7,529 bases of DNA, from positions 1 through 7,529 of the forward strand of contig JAFUDW010000153.1 of NCBI GenBank assembly GCA_017464225.1. The letters are read 5' to 3'. Position 1 is the first letter of the stretch. Every line of letters starts with the position of its first letter. Source of the stretch: Clostridia bacterium. Lineage in GTDB: Bacteria > Bacillota_A > Clostridia > Christensenellales > Aristaeellaceae. The position numbers were made by a program, and so were the translations under genes. The notes below the pieces were generated by a model. That model had not been told where the DNA came from. It made no database searches and was given only the letters and a program-made list of their open reading frames with translations. Positions 1 to 5,664 of the stretch are shown here, piece by piece.

Positions 1-48
1 CCGGAAATGACGGCGGCTTGCCGACGTCAATGACGCGTCAGCGTCATA

Positions 49-108
49 GCGATCATACAAAAATCGCAGACCGAGCTTGCTCGAGTCTGCGTATTTTTTG
101 TTGATCGC
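49..108. terminator. 60-nt near-perfect palindrome, bidirectional terminator-like hairpin
   Basis: The outer arms are GCGATCA (49-55) and TGATCGC (102-108). Inside them an A-tract (59-63) faces a T-tract (94-99). The core pairs CGCAGAC (65-71) with GTCTGCG (85-91) and CGAGC (72-76) with GCTCG (79-83), with a TT tip and one bulged base (A84). On either strand a GC-rich stem is followed by a run of five or six U, the layout of an intrinsic terminator working both ways. On the minus strand it is the first GC stem plus U-tract after the oxidoreductase operon, about 215 nt past the stop codon, so it may end that transcript. Function is inferred from structure. Confidence 0.6.
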
Positions 109-204
109 GTATTTCCGATGCGCTCTTTGCGCCAACCTCTTTTCCAATCAACTGCGGGAAGTTGCTTGTTTATGTTGCAAAGAAACATCCGCAGCTGGCG
201 GGGC

Positions 205-227
205 CTGGGGAGGTACTACCTCCCCAG
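205..227. repeat. Perfect 23-bp palindrome inside repeat copy A
   Basis: Arms CTGGGGAGGTA (205-215) and its exact complement (217-227) flank a single central base. There is no T-tract, so it is not a standard terminator. In copy B the same place keeps one arm (5054-5064) but is interrupted by an extra hairpin-bearing segment. Confidence 0.75.
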
Positions 228-236
228 CAGGGTTTT

Positions 237-262
237 TAAGGGGCAGCGCCCCTTATCGTTCC
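237..262 (-). repeat. AACGATAAGGG hairpin unit (copy 1), 3' of the oxidoreductase operon
   Basis: On the minus strand a purine-rich run leads into AACGATAAGGG (complement of 250-260). The AAGGG belongs to an 8-bp stem, TAAGGGGC (237-244) paired with GCCCCTTA (248-255), with a 3-nt loop. The 11-mer starts 47 nt after the stop codon of the gene ending at 308. On the minus strand the stem is followed by AAAAACCC rather than U residues, so it is not a classical intrinsic terminator; it could stabilise or process an mRNA 3' end. The same 11-mer recurs at 5562-5572 and 7355-7365. Confidence 0.7.
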
Positions 263-307
263 TCCCTCTCCCGCAACAGCGTCTGGATCATCCCCATCCG
301 CCCGGTA

Positions 308-1603
308 TTACACCGCCGGTTTTTCCATGCTGATGCCCACCACGATCTCCTGGGCATCCTCGCAGGCGGCCAGCTGCTTCGCGTTCAGGGTGATATTGGC
401 CATTTCGCCGGGCGCCATGATCATCTTTTTCTGGGAGAACACGGGCTTGCCGTCAGCGGTGACCACCACATAGGGGTTCTGGTACACGCGGTCGGGGCGG
501 AACATGATATCCACGCCCGCGTGCTCCGCGCCCTTTTCCAGCCTGATCTGCTGGGGCACTGCGCCGCGCACGCCCGCGCCGTCCCTGACCGGGATCAAAC
601 GGCCCGCATGCGCCTTGCCCTGTACATAATCGGCAGCGGCCTGACCGGCCTTGAAGGACTCGCCGGAAACGAAGTCCACCAGGTCATGCACATGCAGCAC
701 GTTGCCGCAGGCGAAGATGCCGGGAACGCTGGTCTGCAGGCTGTCGTCCACCACAGCGCCGCTGGTGGCCGGACTGATGTCCACGCCCGCGCCGATGGTC
801 AGTTCGTTTTCGGGGATCAGGCCCACCGACAGCAGCAGCGTATCGCATTCAAACTCGATTTCGGTGCCCGGGATGGGGCGGCGGTTTTCATCCACCTTGG
901 ATACCGTTACGCCGGTCACGCGCTCCTTGCCGTGGATATCGGTGACGGTGTGGCTCAGGTACAGCGGAATGTTGTAATCGTGCAGGCACTGTACGATATT
1001 GCGGTTGAGGCCGCTGGAGAAGGGCATCAGCTCCACGCAAGCCAGCACCTTCGCGCCCTGCAGCGTCATGCGGCGGGCCATGATCAGGCCGATATCGCCG
1101 CTGCCCAGGATCACCACCCGGCGGCCGGGCATATAGCCCTCCAGGTTGACGAACTTCTGGGCCGTACCGGCGCTGTAAATGCCCGCGCAGCGGGTACCGG
1201 GAATGGCCAGCGCGCCGCGGGGACGCTCTCTGCAGCCCATGGCCAGCACAACCGCCTTGGCCTGGAATATCTGCAGGCCGTACTTTTTGCTGATGGCGGT
1301 AACGGTTTTATCCTTCGTCACGCTGAGCACGGTCACGCCGGTGCGCACGTCGATATCCATTTCGGAAGCGGTATCGATATCGCGCTGGGCGTACTCGGGG
1401 CCGGTCAGCTCCTCCTTAAAACGATGCAGGCCAAAGCCGTTATGGATGCACTGGCGCAGGATGCCGCCGGCGTTCTCCTCGCGCTCCAGCACGATCAGGC
1501 TGTCCACGCCCGCCTTTTTGGCGGCAATGGCGGCGGCCAGGCCCGCAGGGCCCGCGCCTACGACCAAAATATCCACGTTAATGGCGTTCAATTCATTTTT
1601 CAT
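308..1603 (-). CDS. FAD/NAD(P)-dependent oxidoreductase, partner of the GlpA-like protein
   Basis: A 431-residue cytosolic flavoprotein of the two-dinucleotide-binding-domain fold. The FAD-binding GAGPAG is at residues 16-21, with the ribose-binding acid E40. The NAD(P)-binding GSGDIG is at 167-172, inside an inserted Rossmann domain. The second FAD-contact motif, GIFACGNVL, is at 295-303. The stretch around CIHNGFG (52-58) is typical of the Clostridia/Thermotoga family found next to GlpA-like dehydrogenases. The roughly 90 C-terminal residues after the FAD domain form the family's usual small extra domain. No CxxC redox disulphide is seen, so it is not a thioredoxin-reductase type. It probably passes electrons between its neighbour and NAD(P). 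The gene overlaps the upstream gene by 11 nt and has its own TAAGGAGG site, so the two are translationally coupled. In related operons a DUF1667 protein usually follows; here only repeat DNA follows. The substrate (glycerol 3-phosphate is likeliest) is inferred from family context. Confidence 0.9.
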   Translation of the reverse strand: MKNELNAINVDILVVGAGPAGLAAAIAAKKAGVDSLIVLEREENAGGILRQCIHNGFGLHRFKEELTGPEYAQRDIDTASEMDIDVRTGVTVLSVTKDKTVTAISKKYGLQIFQAKAVVLAMGCRERPRGALAIPGTRCAGIYSAGTAQKFVNLEGYMPGRRVVILGSGDIGLIMARRMTLQGAKVLACVELMPFSSGLNRNIVQCLHDYNIPLYLSHTVTDIHGKERVTGVTVSKVDENRRPIPGTEIEFECDTLLLSVGLIPENELTIGAGVDISPATSGAVVDDSLQTSVPGIFACGNVLHVHDLVDFVSGESFKAGQAAADYVQGKAHAGRLIPVRDGAGVRGAVPQQIRLEKGAEHAGVDIMFRPDRVYQNPYVVVTADGKPVFSQKKMIMAPGEMANITLNAKQLAACEDAQEIVVGISMEKPAV

Positions 1604-3059
1604 CGGGCCGCGCCTCCTTAGCGATGTCGTGCAGGGTGCCCACCAGCAGCTTGCTTTCGCCGCCGCACTTGGTGATCTCCAGCGGGCTTACGTTCAGCTC
1701 CTCGCACAGGATCTCCATGACCCGGGGGCTGCAGAAGCCGCCCTGGCAGCGGCCCATGCCGGCGCGGGTGCGGCGCTTTACGCCGTCAATGCTGCGCGCG
1801 CCCACCGGACGGCGGATAGCGGCGCGGATCTCGGCCTCGGTCACCTGCTCGCAGCGGCATACCAGCGTGCCGTACTCGGCGTTCTTTTCATAGGCCGCCG
1901 CCCGCTCGGCGTCGGTCATATTGCGGAAGGGCTTGGACACAGGCGTGGGCTTCTTCCAATCGTTCTTTTTCTCCAGTCCCAGGAAGGCGGCCACCTCGTC
2001 GCCCAGCTCCTGACCAATGGCCGGAGCGGCGGACAGGCCGGGGGATTCAACGCCCACAGCCTCATACGCGCCTTCGGGCGCGCCCTCCACCTTGCCGATG
2101 ATGAAATCGCCGTGCTCCTCATGGGCGCGGATGCCCGAGAAGGTGGTGATGGTCTGGCGCAGGGTCACGTTTTTCCAGGTGAGGCGGACGGCCTTCATCA
2201 CATCGTCCAGGCCCTTGCGGGTGGTGGCGGTATCATAGCCATCGTCAATATCGTCCGCGGTGGGGCCCAGCAGGATGTTGCCATGGGTGGTGGGCGATAC
2301 CAGCACGCCCTTGCCCATCTTGGTGGGGCACTGGAACATGGTCATGGCAAAGGGCATTTCCGCCGCGTGATCCAGCAGGTAATATTCGCCCCGGCGGGGG
2401 ATCAGTTTGACCCTGCGGGAGGAAATCATATTATGCAGCACGCCGCTGCCCATGCCGGCGCAGTTGATCACGGCGCGGGCCTTGTACTCGTCGCGCTCGG
2501 TGATCACCAGCCAATTGCCGTCGGCGGTGGGCTTGATCTCCAGCACGGGATTGGACAGCGAAAACTCCGCCCCATTCTCGGCGGCGCTGTCGGCCAGGGC
2601 GCAGGTCATTTCATAAGGGCTCACCAGGCCGCTGGTGGGCGCGTACAGAGCGCAGAGCACCTCGGGATTGGTGCTCGGCTCCATGCTCAGGATCGCGTCA
2701 CGCTCCAGGATGCGGCAGCCCTCCACGCCGTTCTCATTGGCCTGGGCCAGCAGATTCTCCAGCGTTTTGCGGTCCTCCTCGGTAAAGCCGATGACCAGCG
2801 CGCCGGGCTGACCGTAGGGCACGCCCAGCTCGCCTGCCAGCTGCTTGTACATCTTGGCGCCTTTCACGTTGAGCCGGGCCTTTTCGGTGCCCGGATGGGC
2901 GTCAAAGCCCGCGTGGACGATGCCGCTGTTGGCTTTGCTGGCGCCATCGGCCACGTCCTCCATGCGGTCGATGACCAGCAGCTTGCCGTCATACTTGGCC
3001 AGCTGCTGCGCCACGGCGCAGCCTACCACGCCTGCGCCTATGATGATCGCGTCATACAT
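1593..3059 (-). CDS. GlpA/LhgO-like FAD-dependent oxidoreductase with C-terminal BFD-type [2Fe-2S] domain
   Basis: A D-amino-acid-oxidase (DAO) family flavoprotein of 488 residues from the ATG at 3059. The FAD-binding GAGVVG is at residues 8-13, very near the N terminus. A SKANSGIVHAG segment (41-51) follows, the conserved loop of the GlpA/L-2-hydroxyglutarate oxidase group. The substrate domain runs to about 360. The C-terminal BFD-like domain (about 400-455) has four cysteines, CRC (401, 403) and GRCQGGFC (438, 443), expected to bind a [2Fe-2S] cluster. The family oxidises glycerol 3-phosphate (anaerobic GlpA type) or 2-hydroxy acids; the paired second oxidoreductase favours a multi-subunit, NAD(P)-linked GlpA-like enzyme. 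No glpK, glpF or glpP is in view, so the substrate stays inferred. An in-frame ATG at 3071 would add four residues, but the purine-rich AAAGGATGG site would then abut or overlap the start codon. At 3059 the spacing is about 8 nt, so I chose 3059. Confidence 0.88.
   Translation of the reverse strand: MYDAIIIGAGVVGCAVAQQLAKYDGKLLVIDRMEDVADGASKANSGIVHAGFDAHPGTEKARLNVKGAKMYKQLAGELGVPYGQPGALVIGFTEEDRKTLENLLAQANENGVEGCRILERDAILSMEPSTNPEVLCALYAPTSGLVSPYEMTCALADSAAENGAEFSLSNPVLEIKPTADGNWLVITERDEYKARAVINCAGMGSGVLHNMISSRRVKLIPRRGEYYLLDHAAEMPFAMTMFQCPTKMGKGVLVSPTTHGNILLGPTADDIDDGYDTATTRKGLDDVMKAVRLTWKNVTLRQTITTFSGIRAHEEHGDFIIGKVEGAPEGAYEAVGVESPGLSAAPAIGQELGDEVAAFLGLEKKNDWKKPTPVSKPFRNMTDAERAAAYEKNAEYGTLVCRCEQVTEAEIRAAIRRPVGARSIDGVKRRTRAGMGRCQGGFCSPRVMEILCEELNVSPLEITKCGGESKLLVGTLHDIAKEARPDEK
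1613..1620 (-). promoter_or_regulatory. Strong ribosome binding site for the downstream oxidoreductase
   Basis: TAAGGAGG on the minus strand, 9 nt before the ATG at 1603 and inside the last codons of the upstream gene. It fixes the start codon and supports tight co-translation of the pair. Confidence 0.9.
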
Positions 3060-3067
3060 GCGTATAT

Positions 3068-3076
3068 CCATCCTTT
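3068..3076 (-). promoter_or_regulatory. Ribosome binding site deciding the start of the GlpA-like gene
   Basis: AAAGGATGG on the minus strand, 8 nt before the ATG at 3059. It overlaps the alternative ATG at 3071, which argues against that codon as the start. Confidence 0.6.
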
Positions 3077-3099
3077 CCCAATGGTTTCATGTTAAATCC

Positions 3100-3128
3100 A
3101 TTATAGCACAACCAAAGCGTATATTCAA
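3100..3128 (-). promoter_or_regulatory. Sigma-A-type promoter of the oxidoreductase operon
   Basis: On the minus strand: -35 TTGAAT (3123-3128), 17-nt spacer, -10 TATAAT (3100-3105) preceded by TGC, an extended -10. Predicted transcription start is near 3093, giving a leader of about 34 nt to the ATG at 3059. The -35 box begins only 6 nt past the stop codon of the upstream LRR gene. Confidence 0.8.
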
Positions 3129-3134
3129 TTTCTT

Positions 3135-4859
3135 TTATTGGTTCAGCAGCGGACAGTTATAGAAGGGATCGGATTCCAGCGTCGTTCCGGCGGGCACGTC
3201 GGCCTTTGCCAGCGACGTGCAGTTAGAGAAAGCCATATCGGAAATCGTCATCAATCCCTCGTTGAACACCGCCTCAACCAGTCCGGAGCAGTTCTGGAAG
3301 GAGCCGTAATTGATGCGCTGAAGGGCTTCATTGCAGCGCAGCTCTCTGATGGCCTTGCAGCCACTGAAGGAATAGCTGCCCGTGTATTTCAGGCTGCCTG
3401 GCAATTCGACCAGGCACGCGCCCTCTTCATGGGAAGCGCCGCCGATAATGAACACATCCTCCAGCGCCGAGCAGCCGTAGAAGGCATAGGGTTCAATGAT
3501 CTGCACGGTATCGGGCAGGGAGACCGACTTGATGGCGGTATTGCCCCGAAATACGGTAAGCAGATCGGTGACGCCCTCGGGCACCTCCACGCGCTCCAGA
3601 TTGCTGCAGCCCACCAGGATACCGGCGGTATCGGAAACGCTGATCTTTTTCAGCCCGGCGGGGTACATGAAATACCGCAGCTCCTTGCAGCCGTTGAACG
3701 CGCCCATGCCGATGACGGTCACCGAATCGGGCAGCATGGCGCTGCCCAGGGCCGAACAGTCGATGAACGCGCCGCTGCCGATTTGGTTCAGCCCTTCATT
3801 GAAGGACACCAGCGCAATGCTTTTGCATGTGGAAAAAGCCTGGTCGCCAATGGTCGTCAAATGCGGCGGCAGCGTGATCTCGCCCTCGTAGCCGTAAATC
3901 TCCTCGCCGTTGTCCACCCGCATGGTGGTCAGCGCCCGGCAATTATAGAAGGCTTTATCGGGGATCTTGGAAATGGATTCAGGCAGCACCACCTCCCGCA
4001 GGGAGCCGGCGTTATAGAAAATAGCGGGGAATTCTACCACCCCAAAGGGGATCTCCACGCTGACCAGGCTGTCGCAGCCGTAAAACACCTCGGTCCCAGC
4101 CTCCAGCAGGAATGCGGGATAATCAAAGAAGGTCATGGCGGAGCAGTATCCAAAGGCATTCTTTTCAATAAAGGCCACCGAATCGGGCAGCATGGCCTGA
4201 GTCAGCGCTCTGCAATAGTAGAAAGCCGACTCGCCGATATACTGGAGGCTTTCGTTGAACTGTACGTCCTCCAGCGCCGTGCAGCTGCAAAAGGCGTTCT
4301 TTTCGATGCGCTCCAGGTAGGCGGGCAGCGCGATATATTTGATCTTGCTGTTCTGGAACGCGCCCTGGCCGATGACCGTGATCTTGTGGGTCTCGTCCAC
4401 ATAGCCCGGCAGGTAAACCGTTTCCTCGCTGCCGGTATAGCCCGTCAGCTTGGCCTCAGTATCGCTGGTAAATTCAAAGGTGAACTGCGAAAGATCCAGC
4501 ATGGCGTCCTCGAAGGGAATGCCATGCTCGCCGCAGAATCCCTCGGCATAGGTGCCGTAGCGGCCCCAGGCGCTCACGCCCTCGCAGCCCGAAAAGGCGT
4601 CGGGAGCGATGTATTTCAGCGTAGTGGGCAGATAGATCCGCCGAATACCGCTGTTGGCGAAGGCCAGGCTTTCAATGCGCTCGGCGCCCTCGGGCAGCAC
4701 CACCTCGTCCAGGGCGGCCGCGTTCTCAAAAGCCTCGGCGCTGACCACCGTCACCGAAGCGGGCAGCGTGACCGTATCGGCACAGCCCTGAACGGCCGCC
4801 AGGCAGACCAGCAGCGCAAAGAATGACAAAAAGATCAAGCGGCGAAAATAGAGCATCAT
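3135..4859 (-). CDS. Exported BspA-like leucine-rich repeat protein (LRR_5 type)
   Basis: A 574-residue surface protein. Residues 1-7 are basic, residues 8-23 hydrophobic, and VQGC (23-26) follows. This could be a weak lipobox (Q at -2 is unusual) or lie next to a signal peptidase I site. The rest is BspA/LRR_5 repeats of the form LPxxLxxIxxxAFxxC. The AFxxC-like position recurs at residues 88, 167, 189, 212, 235, 258, 280, 303, 341, 364, 387, 414, 436, 459, 497, 520, 543 and 565, mostly 22-23 apart. A short unit (about 28-118) ends in the YAEGFCGEHGIPF cap usual for BspA blocks; three higher-order blocks of about 152-156 residues follow. There is no LPXTG, SLH or other C-terminal anchor. The family commonly mediates adhesion or host contact, but many members have no known ligand. 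Start: two adjacent ATGs (4859, 4856) follow GGGGGGAAAG; the choice is uncertain by one residue. No terminator is seen before the oxidoreductase promoter. Confidence 0.9.
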   Translation of the reverse strand: MMLYFRRLIFLSFFALLVCLAAVQGCADTVTLPASVTVVSAEAFENAAALDEVVLPEGAERIESLAFANSGIRRIYLPTTLKYIAPDAFSGCEGVSAWGRYGTYAEGFCGEHGIPFEDAMLDLSQFTFEFTSDTEAKLTGYTGSEETVYLPGYVDETHKITVIGQGAFQNSKIKYIALPAYLERIEKNAFCSCTALEDVQFNESLQYIGESAFYYCRALTQAMLPDSVAFIEKNAFGYCSAMTFFDYPAFLLEAGTEVFYGCDSLVSVEIPFGVVEFPAIFYNAGSLREVVLPESISKIPDKAFYNCRALTTMRVDNGEEIYGYEGEITLPPHLTTIGDQAFSTCKSIALVSFNEGLNQIGSGAFIDCSALGSAMLPDSVTVIGMGAFNGCKELRYFMYPAGLKKISVSDTAGILVGCSNLERVEVPEGVTDLLTVFRGNTAIKSVSLPDTVQIIEPYAFYGCSALEDVFIIGGASHEEGACLVELPGSLKYTGSYSFSGCKAIRELRCNEALQRINYGSFQNCSGLVEAVFNEGLMTISDMAFSNCTSLAKADVPAGTTLESDPFYNCPLLNQ

Positions 4860-4891
4860 ACTTTCCCCCCATACGTTTTTCGATCTTTTTT

Positions 4892-4920
4892 ATTATAAAG
4901 AATTGGAAAAACAATGTCAA
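4892..4920 (-). promoter_or_regulatory. Perfect-consensus promoter of the LRR gene
   Basis: On the minus strand: -35 TTGACA (4915-4920), exactly 17 nt, then -10 TATAAT (4892-4897). Both hexamers match the sigma-A consensus fully. Predicted start is near 4885, giving a leader of about 26 nt. No operator-like dyad overlaps it, so strong constitutive expression is inferred. Confidence 0.9.
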
Positions 4921-5020
4921 TTTATGAGAAGCGATTTTTCGCAGTTTTCAGTCTTAGACATAATCGTATAAAAGGTCATGGCATGAAAGTCCGAAGTGAT
5001 GAAAATTTGCGAGGAGAGGA

Positions 5021-5274
5021 GACGTTAAGGGGCGCCACCCCTTAAAAACCCCGCTGGGGAGGTAGTGATTCCGGGGCCTCCCGGCCCGCTTCTCGCTAAA
5101 AATGCCCGCACAGGGGCATTTTCCGGGCACTCAAAGCCCCCAGGCCCCGCCAGCGGCGGATGTTGCTTAGCGTCATAAACAGGCAATTTCCCGCAGTTGA
5201 TTGAAGTAGGCTTGTCGCAAAGAGCGCACCGGAAATACGCTTCATTGACGTCGGCAAGCCGCCGTCATTTCCGG
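5021..5274 (-). repeat. Hairpin-rich intergenic repeat, copy B (inverted relative to copy A)
   Basis: Reverse complement of copy A: 33 identical bases at 5242-5274, then about 85% identity through the 5140-5240 part. The end carries a perfect 8-bp stem, TTAAGGGG (5025-5032) paired with CCCCTTAA (5038-5045). It lacks the 72-bp hairpin of copy A but has about 60 extra bases (about 5065-5135) splitting the palindrome that is intact in copy A. Smaller hairpins include CCGCC/GGCGG around 5148-5160 and an imperfect TGACG-CGGC stem at 5246-5267. No credible gene is present: the open frame at 5096-5326 on the minus strand overlaps the repeat, has no ribosome binding site, and differs from copy A without a bias to silent changes. 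It sits in the gap between two divergent genes. Confidence 0.8.
5098..5122. terminator. Terminator-like hairpin inside repeat copy B
   Basis: AAAATGCCC (5099-5107) pairs perfectly with GGGCATTTT (5114-5122) around a 6-nt loop. The A/T ends give each strand a GC stem followed by U residues, so it could act weakly both ways. It lies in the segment that copy A lacks. Function is inferred from shape only. Confidence 0.45.
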
Positions 5275-5510
5275 TGCGGACGACGTATTTAAACTTTGAT
5301 AGCAAGCCCCAGTCTGAGGTCGGCACGCGAAGCGGGCCGAGGATTGCGTAGCAATCCCGAAAAAGCAGGATGACGGCTGATTGAGCTTGCTCATATCAGA
5401 CGGCAGCCCGCTTTTTCTTTGCCTCAGACGGCCTCTTTGCAACAGCCCATAAGCTATACTGGCGGAAATTGTTTGATAGTGTCGTCAACCTTGTTCGCCG
5501 GAAAGGGTGT
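5275..5510. other. Non-coding stretch dense in hairpins between copy B and hairpin unit C
   Basis: No gene is credible here. Visible structures: an imperfect CGGC-CGC stem at 5321-5339 with loop GAA; a perfect 7-bp stem GGATTGC/GCAATCC at 5341-5357; the 59-nt hairpin at 5359-5417 listed separately; three copies of GACGGC at 5372, 5399 and 5427 (27 and 28 bp apart); and TGCAACAGCCC at 5438-5448, whose complement recurs at 7391-7401. Short frames on both strands here lack ribosome binding sites. It may be a continuation of the same repeat family as copies A and B, since copy A runs off the window just where this part would begin. Confidence 0.55.
5359..5417. terminator. 59-nt long hairpin, bidirectional terminator-like
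   Basis: GAAAAAGC (5359-5366) pairs with GCTTTTTC (5410-5417). Four mismatches interrupt the next stretch. The top is CTGAT/ATCAG and TGAGC/GCTCA with a TT tip and one bulge (5377-5399). The apex GAGCTTGCTC (5383-5392) is the same ten bases as the apex of the 60-nt hairpin in copy A (73-82). Both strands place U residues after the stem, so transcripts from either side could end here. Confidence 0.5.
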
Positions 5511-5576
5511 CCAGAGGGCCCAAGCGGGCCCTTTGGCGCGGGTTCATAAGGGCCGCGGAGGCCCTTATCGTTCCCC
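5511..5576 (-). repeat. AACGATAAGGG hairpin unit (copy 2) with a second GC-rich hairpin
   Basis: On the minus strand a G-rich run leads into AACGATAAGGG (complement of 5562-5572). The 9-bp stem ATAAGGGCC (5546-5554) pairs with GGCCCTTAT (5560-5568) around a 5-nt loop. A second stem, CCAGAGGGCCC (5511-5521) with GGGCCCTTTGG (5526-5536), has one G-U pair and loop AAGC. Neither has a clear T-tract. The unit is upstream of the plus-strand LtaS-like gene's promoter and points away from it. Confidence 0.65.
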
Positions 5577-5593
5577 TCCCCCAATTCTGATCC

Positions 5594-5612
5594 ACACAAA
5601 CAAAATTTGTGT
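5594..5612. promoter_or_regulatory. Inverted repeat overlapping the -35 region (possible operator)
   Basis: ACACAAA (5594-5600) and its complement TTTGTGT (5606-5612) are separated by 5 bases and run into the -35 box at 5607-5612. A repressor dyad is one reading. AT-rich dyads of this size can arise by chance, and no factor is recognised. Confidence 0.35.
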
Positions 5613-5635
5613 AATCCGCCGCTCTATGATATAAT
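5607..5635 (+). promoter_or_regulatory. Extended -10 promoter of the LtaS-like gene
   Basis: -35 TTGTGT (5607-5612; 3 of 6 consensus bases), 17-nt spacer, -10 TATAAT (5630-5635) preceded by TGA, an extended -10 that can offset the weak -35. Predicted start is near 5642, giving a leader of about 23 nt. The upstream hairpins are therefore not in the leader. Confidence 0.7.
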
Positions 5636-5650
5636 ATTCTTATTCTTTGA

Positions 5651-5658
5651 AAGGAAGG
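5651..5658 (+). promoter_or_regulatory. Ribosome binding site deciding the start of the LtaS-like gene
   Basis: AAGGAAGG lies 6 nt before the ATG at 5665. The open frame can be extended to a TTG at 5647, but that codon precedes this site and lies almost at the predicted transcription start, so 5665 is preferred. Confidence 0.8.
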
Positions 5659-5664
5659 CTTGCT

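Larger units (their letters stand above)
1..262 (+). repeat. Hairpin-rich intergenic repeat, copy A (left-truncated by window edge)
   Basis: Reading on the plus strand, this segment matches the reverse complement of 5021-5274 (copy B). Bases 1-33 are identical to the complement of 5242-5274. Bases 108-210 match at roughly 85% by eye, and the tail from about 217 to 262 matches again. Copy A carries a 72-bp segment (34-105) that copy B lacks. Copy B carries about 60 bp in the middle of a palindrome that is intact here (205-227). The segment begins before base 1, so its full length is unknown. It contains no credible gene: the small open frame at 118-333 shares residues with a frame in copy B only because the DNA is repeated. 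It lies just downstream of the minus-strand oxidoreductase operon and may serve as its 3' end. I read it as a dispersed, non-coding, modular repeat; family name unknown. Confidence 0.8.

Noticed and set aside
118..333. Small frames at 118-333 (+) and 5096-5326 (-) sharing residues such as STAG.CLFM and RWRGLG
   Set aside because: The likeness comes from the DNA repeat. Differences between the copies are not biased to silent positions, the flanks diverge, and no ribosome binding site precedes either frame.
77..3095. Long plus-strand open frames at 77-1621 and 1179-3095
   Set aside because: They lie opposite two clearly conserved flavoprotein genes, lack ribosome binding sites, and read as low-complexity His/Ala/Gly-rich protein, the usual antisense artefact of GC-rich third positions.
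3138..4826. 562-codon plus-strand open frame opposite the LRR gene
   Set aside because: Antisense shadow of a repetitive GC-rich gene; no recognised domain. The minus-strand frame has a signal peptide, LRR motifs and a perfect promoter.
4945..4977. Plus-strand promoter near 4945-4977 (TATAAA-like)
   Set aside because: No -35 box at proper spacing and no gene downstream before the hairpin-rich repeat.
5021..5580. CRISPR array or riboswitch in the large intergenic region
   Set aside because: There are no regularly spaced identical repeats with unique spacers. The predicted leaders of both flanking genes are short (about 26 and 23 nt) and exclude the hairpins, so a leader riboswitch does not fit.
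5647..5664. TTG at 5647 as the start of the LtaS-like gene
   Set aside because: It precedes the AAGGAAGG site that fits the ATG at 5665, and it lies about 5 nt from the predicted transcription start.
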